Assembly: GCA_029531795.1 (NCBI GenBank) | Contig: JAPEIS010000002.1 | Coordinates: 124,001-188,000, forward strand | Direction: 5' to 3' | DNA from: Sclerotinia nivalis | Lineage: Eukaryota > Ascomycota > Leotiomycetes > Helotiales > Sclerotiniaceae | DNA: 64,000 bases | Shown: in pieces, positions 1 to 12,707 of the stretch | How the letters are laid out: each line of letters begins with the position of its first letter | How positions within the stretch are numbered: position 1 is the stretch's first letter | The notes under the pieces: model-generated | The model's database searches: none | What the model saw: only the letters and a program-made list of their open reading frames with translations | What the model was told of the DNA's origin: nothing | Translations under genes and position numbers: made by a program

Positions 1-1529
1 AGAAACAATTGAAAGCCATCACTACACAAAATTTGAATGAGTCTGTGGCCCTTTTGAAAGAGAAACACAATTGCGACAACAAAGATATCAGGGTTAAATT
101 AAGCACTCGTGTCAGCCCTATTAATGGTGAAATGGATATCATGAAGTTTGTCGTTGATTGTGAGGCCGAGGAGGTAGAGAAAGAGAGTATGGTCGATAGC
201 GTCAAGGGACTTTTTGGATTCGGGAAGAAAGACCAGGCACCATTATCAGGGGATGGTACAGAATCTGTTGGCAGCTCTGGCACTACTGAAAGTTCTACTA
301 CATCTACCAGTACCACCTCGTCTGGCAGTTCTTCCAAATCCGCCTCCGCATCAACTAAAGACAAGGAGGCTCCTAAGAGCAAGAAGAATTTGATCGTCAT
401 TCCATTGAAATATGAAACAGAACTCAAAGGTGTTCCAGAAGTTCCAGCTTCTGAAATCACTAGAATGAAAGATCGTATCGCCGCGTTCGATGACTCCGAC
501 AGATCTCGTCGTCTACGTGAAGAAGCTTTGAACCAATTGGAAGGATTCACATATAAAGTAAGGGACTTCCTTGACAATGAAGAATTCATCGCCGCATCTA
601 CCGAAACCGAACGTTCGGAACTAGAGAGCAAATCCAAGGCCGCAAGTGAATGGATCTATTCTGGTGGTGCCGATGCTTCCCGTGATGAACTCAAAGCTAA
701 ACTTAAGGAAATGAAAGACATTGTCACACCAATTCAAAAGCGAAGAGAAGAAACCGCTGGTCGACCAGAACATTTGAAGTCACTCAAGGAAGCTCTCGAA
801 CAAACCAAATCGTTCATTGCAGGTGTTAAAGAGCAAATCAAAAATGAAACGGAGGCCCATTCTTCTTTCAGTGCATCCAAGTCTAGCGCCTCGGCGAGCC
901 CGAAAACAACATCTACAGTTACCGTTGATGATTTCGCCGACCTCGAAGACGGTGAAATTGCCGGGTCTGCTTCATCCACAGTAACTGCCCCTCCTGAAGA
1001 AGAAACCATGAACCCACCCATCTACACTGAAGCCGATCTCGTCGGTCCTCAAGAACTCTACGACAGCATTTCCAAATGGCTCGCCGAGCTCTTGGAACAA
1101 CAAGAAAAACTTGCAGCTACAGCTGACCCCGTTCTTCTCATCAAAGATCTTACAGAAAAGACAAAACAACTGCAAGATGCCGGTGTAGAACTTATCATGA
1201 AGAGTATGAAACAACCCTACAAATCTAGTCGCAAGCCAAGTTCCAAATCCGATAAACCAAAGAAGGCCACGAAATCAAAGTCGAAGACTAAGAAATCGAA
1301 GAAGACAGGTACCGCGACTGCGGAAGAAGCAGATGCAACTATTGACCTTAGTTTTGGAGGCGCAGATGGAAAGACAGGAAAGGGAGCTGAGGGAGAAGGA
1401 ACTACTATGTTTAAAGTGGGCGAAAATGATGAAATGCCTAGTGAAGAACAGATTTTAGAGGCAATTAGAAAGTCAAAGGAGAATTCGGAGAAGGGAAAAA
1501 AGGAAGATATTAAACATGGTGAATTGTAG
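1..1529 (+). CDS. LHS1: ER-lumenal Hsp70-like chaperone (Lhs1/Grp170/HYOU1 type), 3' part
   Basis: The reading frame is open from the window edge (codon phase 3, 6, 9...) to the TAG at 1527-1529, giving about 508 C-terminal residues. It has the end of a beta-type substrate domain, then a Ser/Thr/Gly-rich loop (about 240-360), a long charged helical region typical of the enlarged lid of Hsp110/Grp170 proteins, a Lys/Ser-rich tract, and the C-terminal tetrapeptide HGEL, a variant of the HDEL retention signal. In this family the protein acts in the ER lumen as holdase and nucleotide-exchange factor for BiP/Kar2 during import and folding. The ATPase domain and start codon lie upstream of the window. 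No intron is seen in this part. The family call rests on domain style plus the ER signal; an Sse1-type cytosolic Hsp110 would lack that signal. Confidence 0.85.
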   Translation, partial: KQLKAITTQNLNESVALLKEKHNCDNKDIRVKLSTRVSPINGEMDIMKFVVDCEAEEVEKESMVDSVKGLFGFGKKDQAPLSGDGTESVGSSGTTESSTTSTSTTSSGSSSKSASASTKDKEAPKSKKNLIVIPLKYETELKGVPEVPASEITRMKDRIAAFDDSDRSRRLREEALNQLEGFTYKVRDFLDNEEFIAASTETERSELESKSKAASEWIYSGGADASRDELKAKLKEMKDIVTPIQKRREETAGRPEHLKSLKEALEQTKSFIAGVKEQIKNETEAHSSFSASKSSASASPKTTSTVTVDDFADLEDGEIAGSASSTVTAPPEEETMNPPIYTEADLVGPQELYDSISKWLAELLEQQEKLAATADPVLLIKDLTEKTKQLQDAGVELIMKSMKQPYKSSRKPSSKSDKPKKATKSKSKTKKSKKTGTATAEEADATIDLSFGGADGKTGKGAEGEGTTMFKVGENDEMPSEEQILEAIRKSKENSEKGKKEDIKHGEL

Positions 1530-2660
1530 ATTAGGATTATTAGGATTAGATGAGGGTGAATGCAGTTATTCAGGATTTGCTTCTGAACTTGCTTTTGTAT
1601 GATGGGTTGAGAAGAAAGAAAGAGGTATAAGAAATTTTAAATTCTACATTATACATTATATTGAGGTTATTGATTACATAGTTTTTAAGTGCTTGTGTTT
1701 GGGGTGAAAGTTGGTGAGAGGGTGAGAAGGTGAGAGAGGAATTGATCCTTGTACGTTGAATTCATGGTGATCTTCTCGATCTTCATAATCTCAGTGATGA
1801 GGAATGAAATATTGTCAAGTAAGATTACCTAGGTAATCAAGTCCACTAGGTGTTATATGGTATCACTGGATAAATTAAACAATGCCAAATTTCTCGTTCT
1901 GAAGGATTTGATTTCAAGAATTGATATTTGTGGCTGTTGATTGATGGTTGATGTAATATAGATAGATTAGGAAGGGGTATTTTATATTTCATATCAGAAT
2001 ATTAGAAATGTACTCCTTGAGTATTTCACTCCAGTTAGAAGAGAAGATTAAAAAATTCGTATTAGAATAGAATAGAATATTTCTATATCGAGATTAGAAT
2101 CGAATATGAGTATTGATTTGTAGAGTTTTTGTTGGTAGATTTGTGATTTGTTTTTGAAGCTCGGGAGATTGTTTAGTTGATTTGTCTTGTCGTTCATTCT
2201 CATTCCTATTTTCTTATTGATTTCTTATTCCCATTCCTTATTGCCATTGACTGAATCCAAGTCCAGATTCAACCTCTGTCCTACCTAATATCTAGCATAC
2301 CTAGTAGTATAGCTCCTCTCGAAAGCGAAAAACTCCAAAACTCCTTAAATCTCGCTTAAATTTTAAAATACCGTCCACCAATCATGAATGGATATTGAGT
2401 ATGTTTTTCTCAATCCTTGGGTAGATATTTGATTGTTTCATCAATTCTTTCTCATCAATCTCCTTCACTCATCCGAATCATGTTTTCTTTCTCTCCACTT
2501 CCCCTTTATTTGTCCCTTTCTTCTTTCCTTCTCCCATCCCCTCTCCGGTGGGAAGATCTTTCCCTCCTCTCATTAATCTTACCCTACTCCGTTCTCTTTC
2601 CCTACCCCATTTCTTTTTCCTCTCCTCCATCCCACCATACCCAACCCACTCACCACCCCC
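1530..2660. other. Intergenic, between convergent gene ends
   Basis: No supportable gene. It holds the 3' ends of the chaperone (+) and the P450 (-). The DNA is A+T-rich on the left and strongly C/T-rich from about 2440 to 2760. The open frames seen there are shadows of that pyrimidine bias. Confidence 0.6.
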
Positions 2661-5650
2661 TCACCAATACCGCACCCTCACCCCCCCTCTCCCCACTTCC
2701 GGAAACGGCAAAAACAAATCCCTCTTCACATCCACATCCCTCCTATCCGTCTCCACAAGTTCCTGCACCTCATACCTCCTAAAAATCGTGGCTATCGTTA
2801 GAAGAATCTCTGCTTTGGCTAGATTTATACCGGCGCAGCTACGAGAGCCTTTGCTGAAGGCTACGAGGTATTTTTCGTGGGTTTTGTCGATTTTGAGGAT
2901 GGAGGGAGAGGGAGTACTGGCGGAGGAGGAGGGGGAAGAAGTAAGCCAGCGATATGGATTAAAAGTCAGCGGGCCAGGAAAGATGGAGGGATCTTGATGC
3001 ATATGGACTGATGTCATTGAGACGGGTGTCTATATTGCACACAGGATTAGCTTTTTATTTATCGCACGTTATGAAATTGAGTACGGTTTCGCATTACTTA
3101 ATTATATATCAAAATACATTGATATAGAACATACGCCAATACGAAAACCAGTCACCGTGGCTCAGTGGAGTTATCGTTGATTGCACATCTACGAATCGAA
3201 TCAAAAGTGACACCTAGAGGTAGTGCATCTGCTGTCCTTCTTGGACTCGGCCATGTTTCCTTGACAAGTCTTGAATTCTTTTTTTTTTTTTTTTTTTTTT
3301 CCTTTTTTTAAAAAAGGTAAAATTACTTACACCAGCAGGAATCTCCCAATCTTTATACATCATAACTTCATATAGCGAGATACGCGGGAGCCGAGTTGAG
3401 ATTCCATAGGAAAGTCTACCATTTTCATTTCGCTTCATTAGTATTGAATCAAATTTAAAGCAAATGATGCCAAAAAATAATTCGGGAAGATGGGGAAAGA
3501 AGAGACAAAATATACCTTAAGCCTTCATTAACAACAGCATTTAAGAAAGGTAAACCTTCCAGGTCTTTTAAACAAGCTCGTGCATATTGATCCGGCATAA
3601 CTGTTTTTAATTCCTCTCTTAATGTTTTTAAATGTTGTGGATTACCGAGGAGATGAAAATGTGTGTTCTGTTTTGCACCGTGTTAGCAAAGTAGCTTTTC
3701 CCTTTCCTTCTTTTCCTTCATAAATCCCCTCCTCCTTTCCCCTTCATCACGAAATCTTCCCCTCTTTCTATACCTAACAACACCAAGAATAAACAGCAGA
3801 AAGATTCGAAATTCAAAAACTACAAAACCTACAGTCAACATATTCGCCACAGTATCGGATCCAGCCCCAATAAGCACAAAAGCCTCTTCAAATAATCTCT
3901 TAAATTCCTTTTCTGAAGGAGGTATTTCATCCGATTCAAGGATTGCATGGACGATTGTTTGGTCTAGTCCATTACCTTTGTCGGGATTGAATTTATAGTT
4001 TCCTTCGAGGATGTTTTTGGTGTCGATTTCGATTGCCTGGGTTTGTGTTAGGTTTTTTTTGTTAGGTCAGGTTAGGTTAGGTGTTTCGATGCTCTTTTCC
4101 TTCGCCAGAGGCGCCGGGAAAGAAAAGGAAATTTGGGATGAGATAGGGGTAAAGAGAGAAGGGAAAGCAAAAAAATCCAACAAACCCTACGAAAATCCAT
4201 AAGCAAAGCGAACCCCGGTTTTGTAAGCTTTAAAAACCATCTCGGAAGATTCAAAGCGATAGGTAAGAGGATAGGAAATTGAGTGAGAAGATGTCCCAAT
4301 TTGACGGTTTCGGCTATCGTTTCTACCCATAGGGGTGAGAAGTTTGGGGAATCGAGATGGTTCCAGGAACGATTGAGTGCGTACTGTTGTTTTTTGATGG
4401 TTAGTTTGTAAATGGTTGAATATTTCAATTAAGTTAGTTTAGTGTATAGAAGGAAATGCAGTGGATAGATATATGATGATGATCTCATGTAGTGAAGAAA
4501 ACAAAAAAAACAAAACAAACCAAAGTAATAACATCCGTAATAAAACACTGATAAACAATCCTCATATCGAGCACTTCCCTCTTCTCCCTAAACTCCTCAA
4601 TCCTCCCACACAATTTATCCAACATATCCAATAACATAGGTTCCAATTTACCAATAGTCTGTTTGGATAAATATTTATTGAGAGCGGCTCGACGCTCTCG
4701 ATGAAGTTTATGATCTACGGTTCCGAATGCGGAACCGGGGAGTTGGAAGCGGTCCAGGAAGTAGGCGTATTTGTGTCGGATTTTGTGTTGGGAGTAGAGT
4801 TCTTCGTAGAAGGTGGGGTCGGAGACGTGGAGTTGGTAGGGGGAGATGCGAATTATGGGGCCTAGGGGTGAGGGGGGTTAGTATCGGGGTTGAAGGGGAG
4901 GAGAGGACAGGAGAGAGTGGGAGAAAGGGATTGGGAGGATTATAAAGATAGGAAATTGTGAAGAGAAAGATTGAAAAGGAAGGAGTAAGAAGAAGAAATT
5001 AATAAAAGGAGAATCAAAAATTTCATGACATCAAAAGGCCCAAGAGATATAAAATAAAAGAGAAAACCTCAGATACAAAGCTCTGTAGAGATAAAAGAAC
5101 AGCAATACTATCTCCCCATCTAACATAAACAAGATCCCGGGAAATGTGAGAGTGTAAAATGAAAACAAGAACCTCAAATACAAATCACCCAGGAGGAAAA
5201 AGAACGCAGTAATCTCTTCTCATCTAACATAACCAAAATCCGAAGAAATCCGAAAAAAAAGAGAAAAGAATGAAACACATACCATAAATCTCATGCAACT
5301 CCCTAATCTTAAAAGTATACTGTCCCTCCAACCAAACATCATAATAGAATTCATACCTGCATTCGTCCATCAATGATCAGCAATCCATATGAATCCCCTT
5401 TCACCTATCCCTTTCCCCTTCACCCAACCCAACCCAACCCAACATATCTCCCTTCTCTCTCCCTCCTCCCCCCCAAAAATATATAGAAGAAAAAAACTTA
5501 CCAAAGACTCCCCGCCGCCAACCTCGGGCCCGGAAACCTCGCCAACGGACAAATCCAAAGACGATAAACCAGCAACGCAACCTGATACACCAAAAACATG
5601 ATAACAAGACACGCGATCCAATGATTTATAAGTGGGTCTAGGAGTTCCAT
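2661..5650 (-). CDS. Cytochrome P450 monooxygenase, eight exons
   Basis: The phase-consistent model on the minus strand is 5650-5502, 5356-5283, 4861-4521, 4383-4186, 4036-3833, 3667-3516, 3415-3331 and 3029-2661, coding for 523 residues. The N-terminus has one membrane anchor followed by the proline hinge FPGPRLA. The I-helix motif AGSDT is in exon 5, the K-helix ExxR (NEGLR) spans the end of exon 6, an FNPYRW (PERF-like) segment is in exon 8, and the haem loop FSKGSRSCAG supplies the Cys thiolate ligand. All catalytic landmarks are present, so it should be an ER-membrane, haem-thiolate oxygenase needing a P450 reductase. The form resembles fungal secondary-metabolism or detoxification P450s; the substrate cannot be read. 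Two other Met codons upstream (5917, 5843) are open in frame, but I chose 5650 because the anchor follows at once. No tailoring-enzyme neighbours suggest a cluster. Confidence 0.88.
3279..3300. repeat. Poly-T tract (T22) in a P450 intron
   Basis: Twenty-two consecutive T on the plus strand (A on the coding strand), inside the intron between exons 7 and 8 of the P450. Its length is likely variable and error-prone in assembly. Confidence 0.9.
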
Positions 5651-7154
5651 GATTTGGGGATATGGGATGGATGTGTATTGATTTGGGTTTGGGTTGTGGG
5701 GAGTTAGTGAGGATGAGGATGAGGATGCTATTGTATTTGGAGATCCTGATGAAGAAGGAGGAGGAGGAGAAGGGGATGATGAACAATGAGCAGAGTAGAT
5801 TATATAAACCAAACCCTTTATCAAAGTAAAGCAGAAATCCCAACAGCGCCCGAAAAAATTTAAAGTCATGTTAATGCAACATAACCCCGCCATCGGCACC
5901 ATCGGCAGTGAATCCAATCCATAAAAGACAAGAAGGATACCGAGGCTCGCGATAGGAGGTAGATGAATTTGAGATGATCGATTTATTATCTTCGTTCTAA
6001 ATGTGCTCTAAACAGTGAATGAATGAGTGAGAGTGACAAATGAACTACATTTATTATTAATTAATCAATTTGAATCATAAGAAAGAAGATCGAGATAGAT
6101 TTGTAAACTACGTGATCCAATCAATCAGTACAGAATCATCGCTTATGTATTATATATGAATCATTACAGTTAGCCCTTAGCAAGAATGATAATCTCGATC
6201 GATAGTTAGAATATAATGAATATAAAATAATGCGAAATATAACATCGACATAAATATTGAGACCCCATCAACAGCAACTAAACAAAAAGAATAAAACCAA
6301 AGCAAAGCAAACACCAAAATAAAATCCCAAATCCCAAATCTTAATTAGTAGATAGCTATAGAAGAAACGCAAATACGAATATCGAACATCGAACACCAAA
6401 TCCGATATATACAAGAAAGACCGAGACTAATCTAAATTTCAATACATCTAAAATATACATATATACATACTAGATACCCCACAAATCCAATCGACATCTA
6501 TCTACCTAGTACCTAGTACCTAGTAACAAATCCAATTCAGGAAATGAAGTGTTCAGTATTATGTTTGTAGAACCACATACCTACACCTACCTACATACAT
6601 ACATAGTACCCTACTATACGAGCAAATCAATACTATCCTATACTAACCCTTCCGGGTCATCAGCCACAATACAATACTCACTCAGCACGAGTCCTTATAT
6701 GTATATGTATATGTATGAGTTAGAATAGGAAATTAGTCCACCCACAATGATGAGAGATGAAAACTTTCATATTTCCGCTTGTCCTCTTCCTCCCTGTTCC
6801 TTTCCCGCCCTGCCTTCTCAGAATGGATTTTCTCGGCTTGAGTATGAGTATTTTACCCGCTGGTATATTCTAACTGCAATACCATTAGTGAATCAACGAA
6901 GTAAGTAACACAACACCACCACACAAACAATCCACCAAATTATCTAGGTAGTATTAGTATTGAATTCGCTAATCAATACAACAATGCACCAATACAACTG
7001 CAAATCAAATCAATCCTATTCCACAACCATCAAAACAGATAAAATTGTTAGAACACGTGATACACACTAGTCCTCTATATCTTCTAGCTTGACTATAGAA
7101 TATTAGCTACACACAATAATATTAAGGAATGTACCTTCCACTTATAGAATTCGT

Positions 7155-7196
7155 ATACCAATACCAATACCAATACCAATACCAATACCAATACCA
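7155..7196. repeat. Microsatellite (ATACCA)7
   Basis: Seven perfect copies of the hexamer ATACCA in tandem. Confidence 0.95.
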
Positions 7197-7612
7197 TCTA
7201 TCAATCAATCAACTCTACCTCCACGAGAAAACACAACAAAAGCGAGGTACTCCCAACCATACGGCAGGATATACCGATGCCAAGATGTATAAATGAATAG
7301 AGAAATTAGATAATCGGAGGACTAAATAGCTGACACATCTCCAACCCGCATAAAGCGAATCTAATAAAGAAAGTTTCATCGAGACGACGCCAAGGCCAAT
7401 ATAAGCCCAGGTAAGCCCAGTGATACCGAAGGGGCGGAAAAAGTTTTAAAATTGTACGACGACGCTATGCCGAGATAGGTGGTTTGATTCCCAATCTGGT
7501 TCTTTTTGAGATCGGTGGGATTTTCTTATATTGAGATTAACAGATTGGGTGGATGTTGGATCTCATTTATTCCATTTATATGCCGTTCCGTACCTCTTTT
7601 AACTTATCCTCT

Positions 7613-7660
7613 TATCCTCCTATCCTCCTATCCTCCTATCCTCCTATCCTCCTATCCTCC
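7613..7660. repeat. Minisatellite (TATCCTCC)6
   Basis: Six perfect tandem copies of the octamer TATCCTCC, all-pyrimidine apart from one A per unit, followed by degenerate copies to about 7690. Confidence 0.95.
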
Positions 7661-8247
7661 TACCCTACCATCCTACCTCCTACCCTCACCTTCCTCCTTC
7701 GAGTCGCCTCAATACAGCTGAACAACAACCGAAAAAGTACCACAAGCCGAAAGGGGCTTCGTGGCTTAAACATACATTATCGTGGCTTGAGAGTGGTCGT
7801 TACAATAACCTTTCAGACCTCAAACCTCAGACCTGCTGTCCCAATTCAATTTATCAATTAGTTCCCGTCCCACAATATCGGACCGGATTCACCACGTGCG
7901 TACATGGAATACGTGATTGGAATACATACCTACATACAACAAAAGAATCTCGATCTATCATTCCTATCATTCACTCCATATATCCCGATTCTCCATCAAC
8001 CAATACCGGGAAAAAAGCAAGCTGTCTCTTGGTTAACGTAACATCAAAGTAATTCCAATGAGGCGCAAGAACAGCTGATGAGAAAAAAGTAAAAGGCTTT
8101 TATTGATAAATAGCCAACCATATTTCATGAGACAATTAACTCCGTATGATACATTGTTTGTTCACCTAATATCCGTATCCGTATGTACCTGCAGACGCAC
8201 CATCTACCTCTACCCTACCCTATCCAACCCACCACCTAGAACTTTAC

Positions 8248-10695
8248 TCAAGGATTATAATTATTCATAACGGCCCAGAAACTGTCTTGTCCTAAATCTC
8301 CTCCAAATTGCCAGGGTTCAGGTTGCGCATACATATTTGCTTCTGGAAAACCTTGATATTGTAAATCATAATTGGTGCCAAGATTCGTGCTTAAATCATT
8401 GAATATCAAATCATGCATTGGCTGTAAAGGTGCGATTGATGATAGATCGAAATTGTGAGGCATCAAATTATTAGCTCCAGTGAATATCCAAGCTGCTGTG
8501 GAGTTTGGATTTGGTGAAGTCAAATTTTGTATCGTCGGAAGGTTGTAATGACTTCCATTGACAGAATTTGTAGAGGATATGGTGGAAGGATCTGTGGATG
8601 ATGCGGGGGAGTTGTAAGATTGCGATGCGGATGTAGAAGTACCAGATCTTGCCACCTGTGAGCTACCAACCGTTGAAGATGGGTTGGATCCAATATCTGA
8701 TGGAGTTGATGGCTGGGGTTTAGTTGTTCCTAATGCTTTCTTCAAACGAATGTTTATTGCTTTGAGTACACCGGCCGCTGTGTTTGCAATTGCATTACGA
8801 CCAATCATAGTATGAAACCTCTCCATAGCCCAATCATAATGTTGTAGGGTGTTGTCAAGCAGATCCCTATTTTCAAATGGATGTAGGATATAAACGGCGG
8901 CTGAGAGGATGATGGCGTCAAAAGTATTGAGGACAAGGTTAAACATTTTGTAATGTTTTGTCTGCAATAAACTGAAATACTCACGCTGCACGCGAAGAAT
9001 TTCCAAGCCAGCTTCAAGAGCAGAACGACGACTCGAAACCGAGATACAAATATATGGTCTATGAAGAGCCATTGTTGTAAATGCACCACCATTTTGAAAG
9101 ATTAATCTACAAGGAGGAAGCCAATAGCAATCAGGATGGGAATCCCAAGTTGTGTCAGGGTTTTCGGCTCTGAAATAGGGTGGGCATAGCTCATGAATTT
9201 GCTTGATATTAAGGTGCATCTTCTGCACCTTGAGGGCGTCACTGGCCTGTGGTCCGTCTTTTTCAAGGTAATATATATCCCAAAGAGGTGCCATAACTTC
9301 GACATACCATAAAAGCATTGTCAAAGGTGTTGGCATATCTGTAAGTGAACGCTCTTTAGGAGGGATCTTGCGTCGATCTTCAAGGGTAGCAGGTATGGGA
9401 GCATCGATAGGAAAAGGTGGTCTTGGATCACGCATATCAATCGTTGTTGGTCGGCCGAGAACCAATGCCATATGTACATCCCAAAGAGCAAGGACAAGCC
9501 AAGTTCTCCTTCGAAGTTGTTGATGCCATAGATGCTCGTATCCATCTTCAGGCTTATTACGCTGGGGTTGGTAATTATCCTTATGTAATTCAATCTCTTG
9601 AGCGTCTTTGATGGTTTGGGATAAAGAGTGCCAGCTTTCAGGAACCATACCGCTATACTTCAAATATGATGCTCTGACGAATCCAGCTTGAACAGTCACA
9701 AGAGTAGTATTGCGTTTCCCTAGCAATGTCAAGATGCTTACTCCTGAGTCGCTGTAATCGGCTGCGAGATCATCAAATGACATTCCTGCTGCATACTTGA
9801 GCGATTCCAGACTTGGGTCGTGTTCTGGTGGTTGAAATAGCAAGGCCATAGCAATACATTGGAATAGAAGAGCGGGAAAGAATTGTAAATCTGCGGGTAG
9901 TTCTTGTGGTCCTTTATTCAAAGTGGCAAAAGATAAATTGTTCCAATTCCTGAGGTGATCTCGGAAGGTTCCCTCGTCTAAAGCATAGTACTGAAAGTTG
10001 ACCTCCCGGAAAAACGTCTTTAAGAGCATATCAATGTAGGGCCGGGACGGTAATTGTCGTATTAAGCTCTTGTATTTTTCCCGAAGGCCAGTATTCTCTG
10101 CTGTTGCGACGCAGTGAGTCGTCACAGCGGCTCCATCGTTAACCTCGGCCTCTATCTTCCTAAATATCCCCAGTGTGGTGTTTGAATGGCTTCCATTTGA
10201 CTTTGCATATCCTAACGCACTAACCTTTGCCACAGAATCCGATTCGGGCTGTGCGCCTTTTCCATATTCTCCATTGTCTGATGACCTTAGGTCATCTAGT
10301 AATTGTTGTTTCCTGGCGGATTCATTCTCATATTGACAAACATCTTGTTTATTGCGATTAACACAATTCGAACATGGAAATTGACGATCGCACTAGAGTT
10401 GGCATCAGACTATTAATCCTGTGAAAGATAGTGAGAGTGGAGAAAGAACCTTTTGTTTGCGCCTATGGCACTCAGTACATGAGATCACCACTCTCTTCCT
10501 CTTCTTTGGAGCTTTCTGTGGAACTTCTGTCTTTGTAGATTCTTGCTCCGAAGGACTATTGTTCCTAACTGCAGCCGCTTGTAGATTGTGGTTTGGAGGT
10601 AAATTGTCAAGATTGAGGCTATTGTAAAACTCGTCGCATGCGACTTGATGTTTGGAATCCGCCTTCATGTTGTCTGAAATCCCATCCGTTTGCAT
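8248..10695 (-). CDS. Zn2Cys6 fungal transcription factor with middle-homology domain
   Basis: Two exons, 10695-10450 and 10392-8248, split by a 57 bp intron, code for 796 residues. The intron falls inside the zinc cluster, a common place in this family. Joined, the cluster has the spacing C-x2-C-x6-C-x5-C-x2-C-x8-C, preceded by a basic KKRKR stretch. Residues of about 200-560 look like the fungal-specific transcription factor (MHR) domain, with the typical RTWLVLALWD segment and a helix-rich core. The C-terminus is Ser/Thr/Asn-rich and acidic, as in activation domains. It should act in the nucleus as a DNA-binding regulator. Target genes are not evident; the nearest upstream gene is a divergent histidine kinase 3 kb away. 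Start at 10695 is the first in-frame Met. Confidence 0.9.
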
Positions 10696-12509
10696 GATGA
10701 ATGTTTGAAAAATAGTCTTGAGGGGTGTTATTTACGCCACTCGCAAGATCAATTGATATGCGATCAATATGCGATTATGGCAGCCCACGTTAACTTTGAC
10801 CTGAGGAGTAGTTGAATACCCCCACTTAAATTCCTGGCGAGTAGATATTTGTGTAAGGGATAAGTGTTGAGACGGGACGAGTATTGAAATGTGTCGCAAG
10901 AGGTCGGTACTTTCGGAGTACTGTAATGATGATATTTGACACTGGCAGCAACAGCTGATATTGACTTCTTCGTAGTATCTAAAAGGCTTTGGTCGCCGCA
11001 CTGTACGTACGTAGTCCCCTTTCAGTCGATGATGCCAATCAAATCCTTGTAGATCTTATTATGAAATACAAGAATCTTTTCGGACTTAAGAAATCTATTC
11101 TTGTTGATGCAAACGCCGTAGAAAAAAAAAGTCATCTTACCTACTATATGCTGGATGACGGGCAATGAAAGAGAATGTGTGATGGTTGCCTTAGGCCAAA
11201 ATTGATGAAAAATATCAGCCGGAGCAGCGGGGTGACAAATGGTGGGTTGTTCGAGGACGGCCAAAATCAAGACCACCAATCACCTGCAAGTAAGTTGATA
11301 ATGTTGATATCAGTTTAGGTATGCTTTCGAATGTTGATTTATACATGTATAATAATACACATGCTTCTAATTGTAAAGGTTACAACTATAATACTAAATT
11401 TAAATCTATCAATAACCTTAATTCTTTCCAGAGTATTCCAAGTAGGTAAATATGTATCTAGGTATCGTTCCTACTTAGTCTTGAACCTTGGGAGTATCCG
11501 TTCCACGTGCATTCCCAACGTGGAAAATGGGATGGGATGGGATAGGGATCATTGAAACCGCTAAGTTTTGAGTCTTGAGTCCTGAATCTTGAGTCCTGAG
11601 TCATTTGTAGTTTCGGTATATAGAATTTGATGAAACCCTCGCGGCAAGAATAAGATCATTAGTAGGACTGTGATGCGACGGGAGGTATGGGTAAAATCGG
11701 ACGTCTCCGGAACCAAATACATACATCCATACCTACCTAGAACTCCGTACTTACGCATCATTCGACCTTTTACCGCACCGGATGATTCCCTAGCTGGTTG
11801 AGGGTAATCTTTATAAAACAATACTCGAGTATTCCTCACGAATTCAGCATCAGACCCTTTTTTAATATACCACCAAAAGCGCAGTCAGTCAGTGTACAAT
11901 AACAGCAAAGGATGTTACCGCCATGGTGAAAGTAGTAGTAGGTACTAGATAGGATTTCTAACTTGGCGAGCGTGGGGATGAAATAGGAATAGATGAATGG
12001 TAACTTTGCTAAGGTCATACCAGCCACAACATGTTTTTGGGAATCTCCGGCTCGATTGATTTTAAAAAGTTACTCGCTATAGAAGTCCTGGGTTGTATCG
12101 AAGATCAGTAAAGTACGCATGTGAGGACTAATAATAATAATACCACCATTGGTAATTGGTACAGATTCAGGGGGATGAGCGAGAAATCCCTTAAATCTAA
12201 CATGGTGAGTCGTGCGTGACCTGCAAATTCTAGGATAGACCCTTATCTTTTTCTTTTCTTTTTTTCATTAGTCTTTTTTTTTCATGCTGCAGAAAGGGTC
12301 TCATAGATTCATCATCAGTAAATGGAGAAAAAAGACTAAAAGGAAGCTAAAACAAGGGTCCTGTTAGTTCTGTACCCAGGATGATGTTCTAGTTCTTACT
12401 TGGAGTTTTCTAGTCTGGACATTTTTCGTAGGGTTCTTTCTGATTTAGGTTGATTGTTGCGAGATTAGAAGCATTTGAGATGTGAGGTTAGTAGGGTATT
12501 GTGAGATAT

Positions 12510-12545
12510 GAGACGTAAGAGACGTAAGAGACGTAAGAGACGTAA
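12510..12545. repeat. Tandem repeat (GAGACGTAA)4
   Basis: Four perfect copies of a 9 bp unit, GAGACGTAA. Confidence 0.92.
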
Positions 12546-12627
12546 TGAGTATTGGGTAGATGTAGGGACTTGATATAGGGATTTTATATTTTAATGATAT
12601 GTATACTCGTGTTAGAGGCAAGAGAAG

Positions 12628-12707
12628 TAATGAGTGTATAAGTTAATGAGTGTATAAGTTAATGAGTGTATAAGTTAATGAGTGTATAAGTTAATGAGTG
12701 TATAAGT
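12628..12707. repeat. Minisatellite, five perfect 16 bp units
   Basis: The unit TAATGAGTGTATAAGT is repeated five times without a mismatch (80 bp). Perfect identity suggests recent expansion. It lies about 1 kb upstream of the histidine kinase start. Confidence 0.95.

Larger units (their letters stand above)
5651..8247. other. Long intergenic region with microsatellites
   Basis: Contains the upstream region of the P450 (-) and the 3' flank of the Zn2Cys6 factor (-). No gene-like frame is seen. It is A+T-rich with many short tandem motifs (CTACCTAGTA-type near 6500, TATATG near 6700) and the two tandem arrays listed separately. Confidence 0.6.

Noticed and set aside
2417..2997. 121- and 149-codon plus-strand ORFs
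   Set aside because: They are shadows of a pyrimidine-rich tract and of the P450 last exon, which has the haem motif on the other strand.
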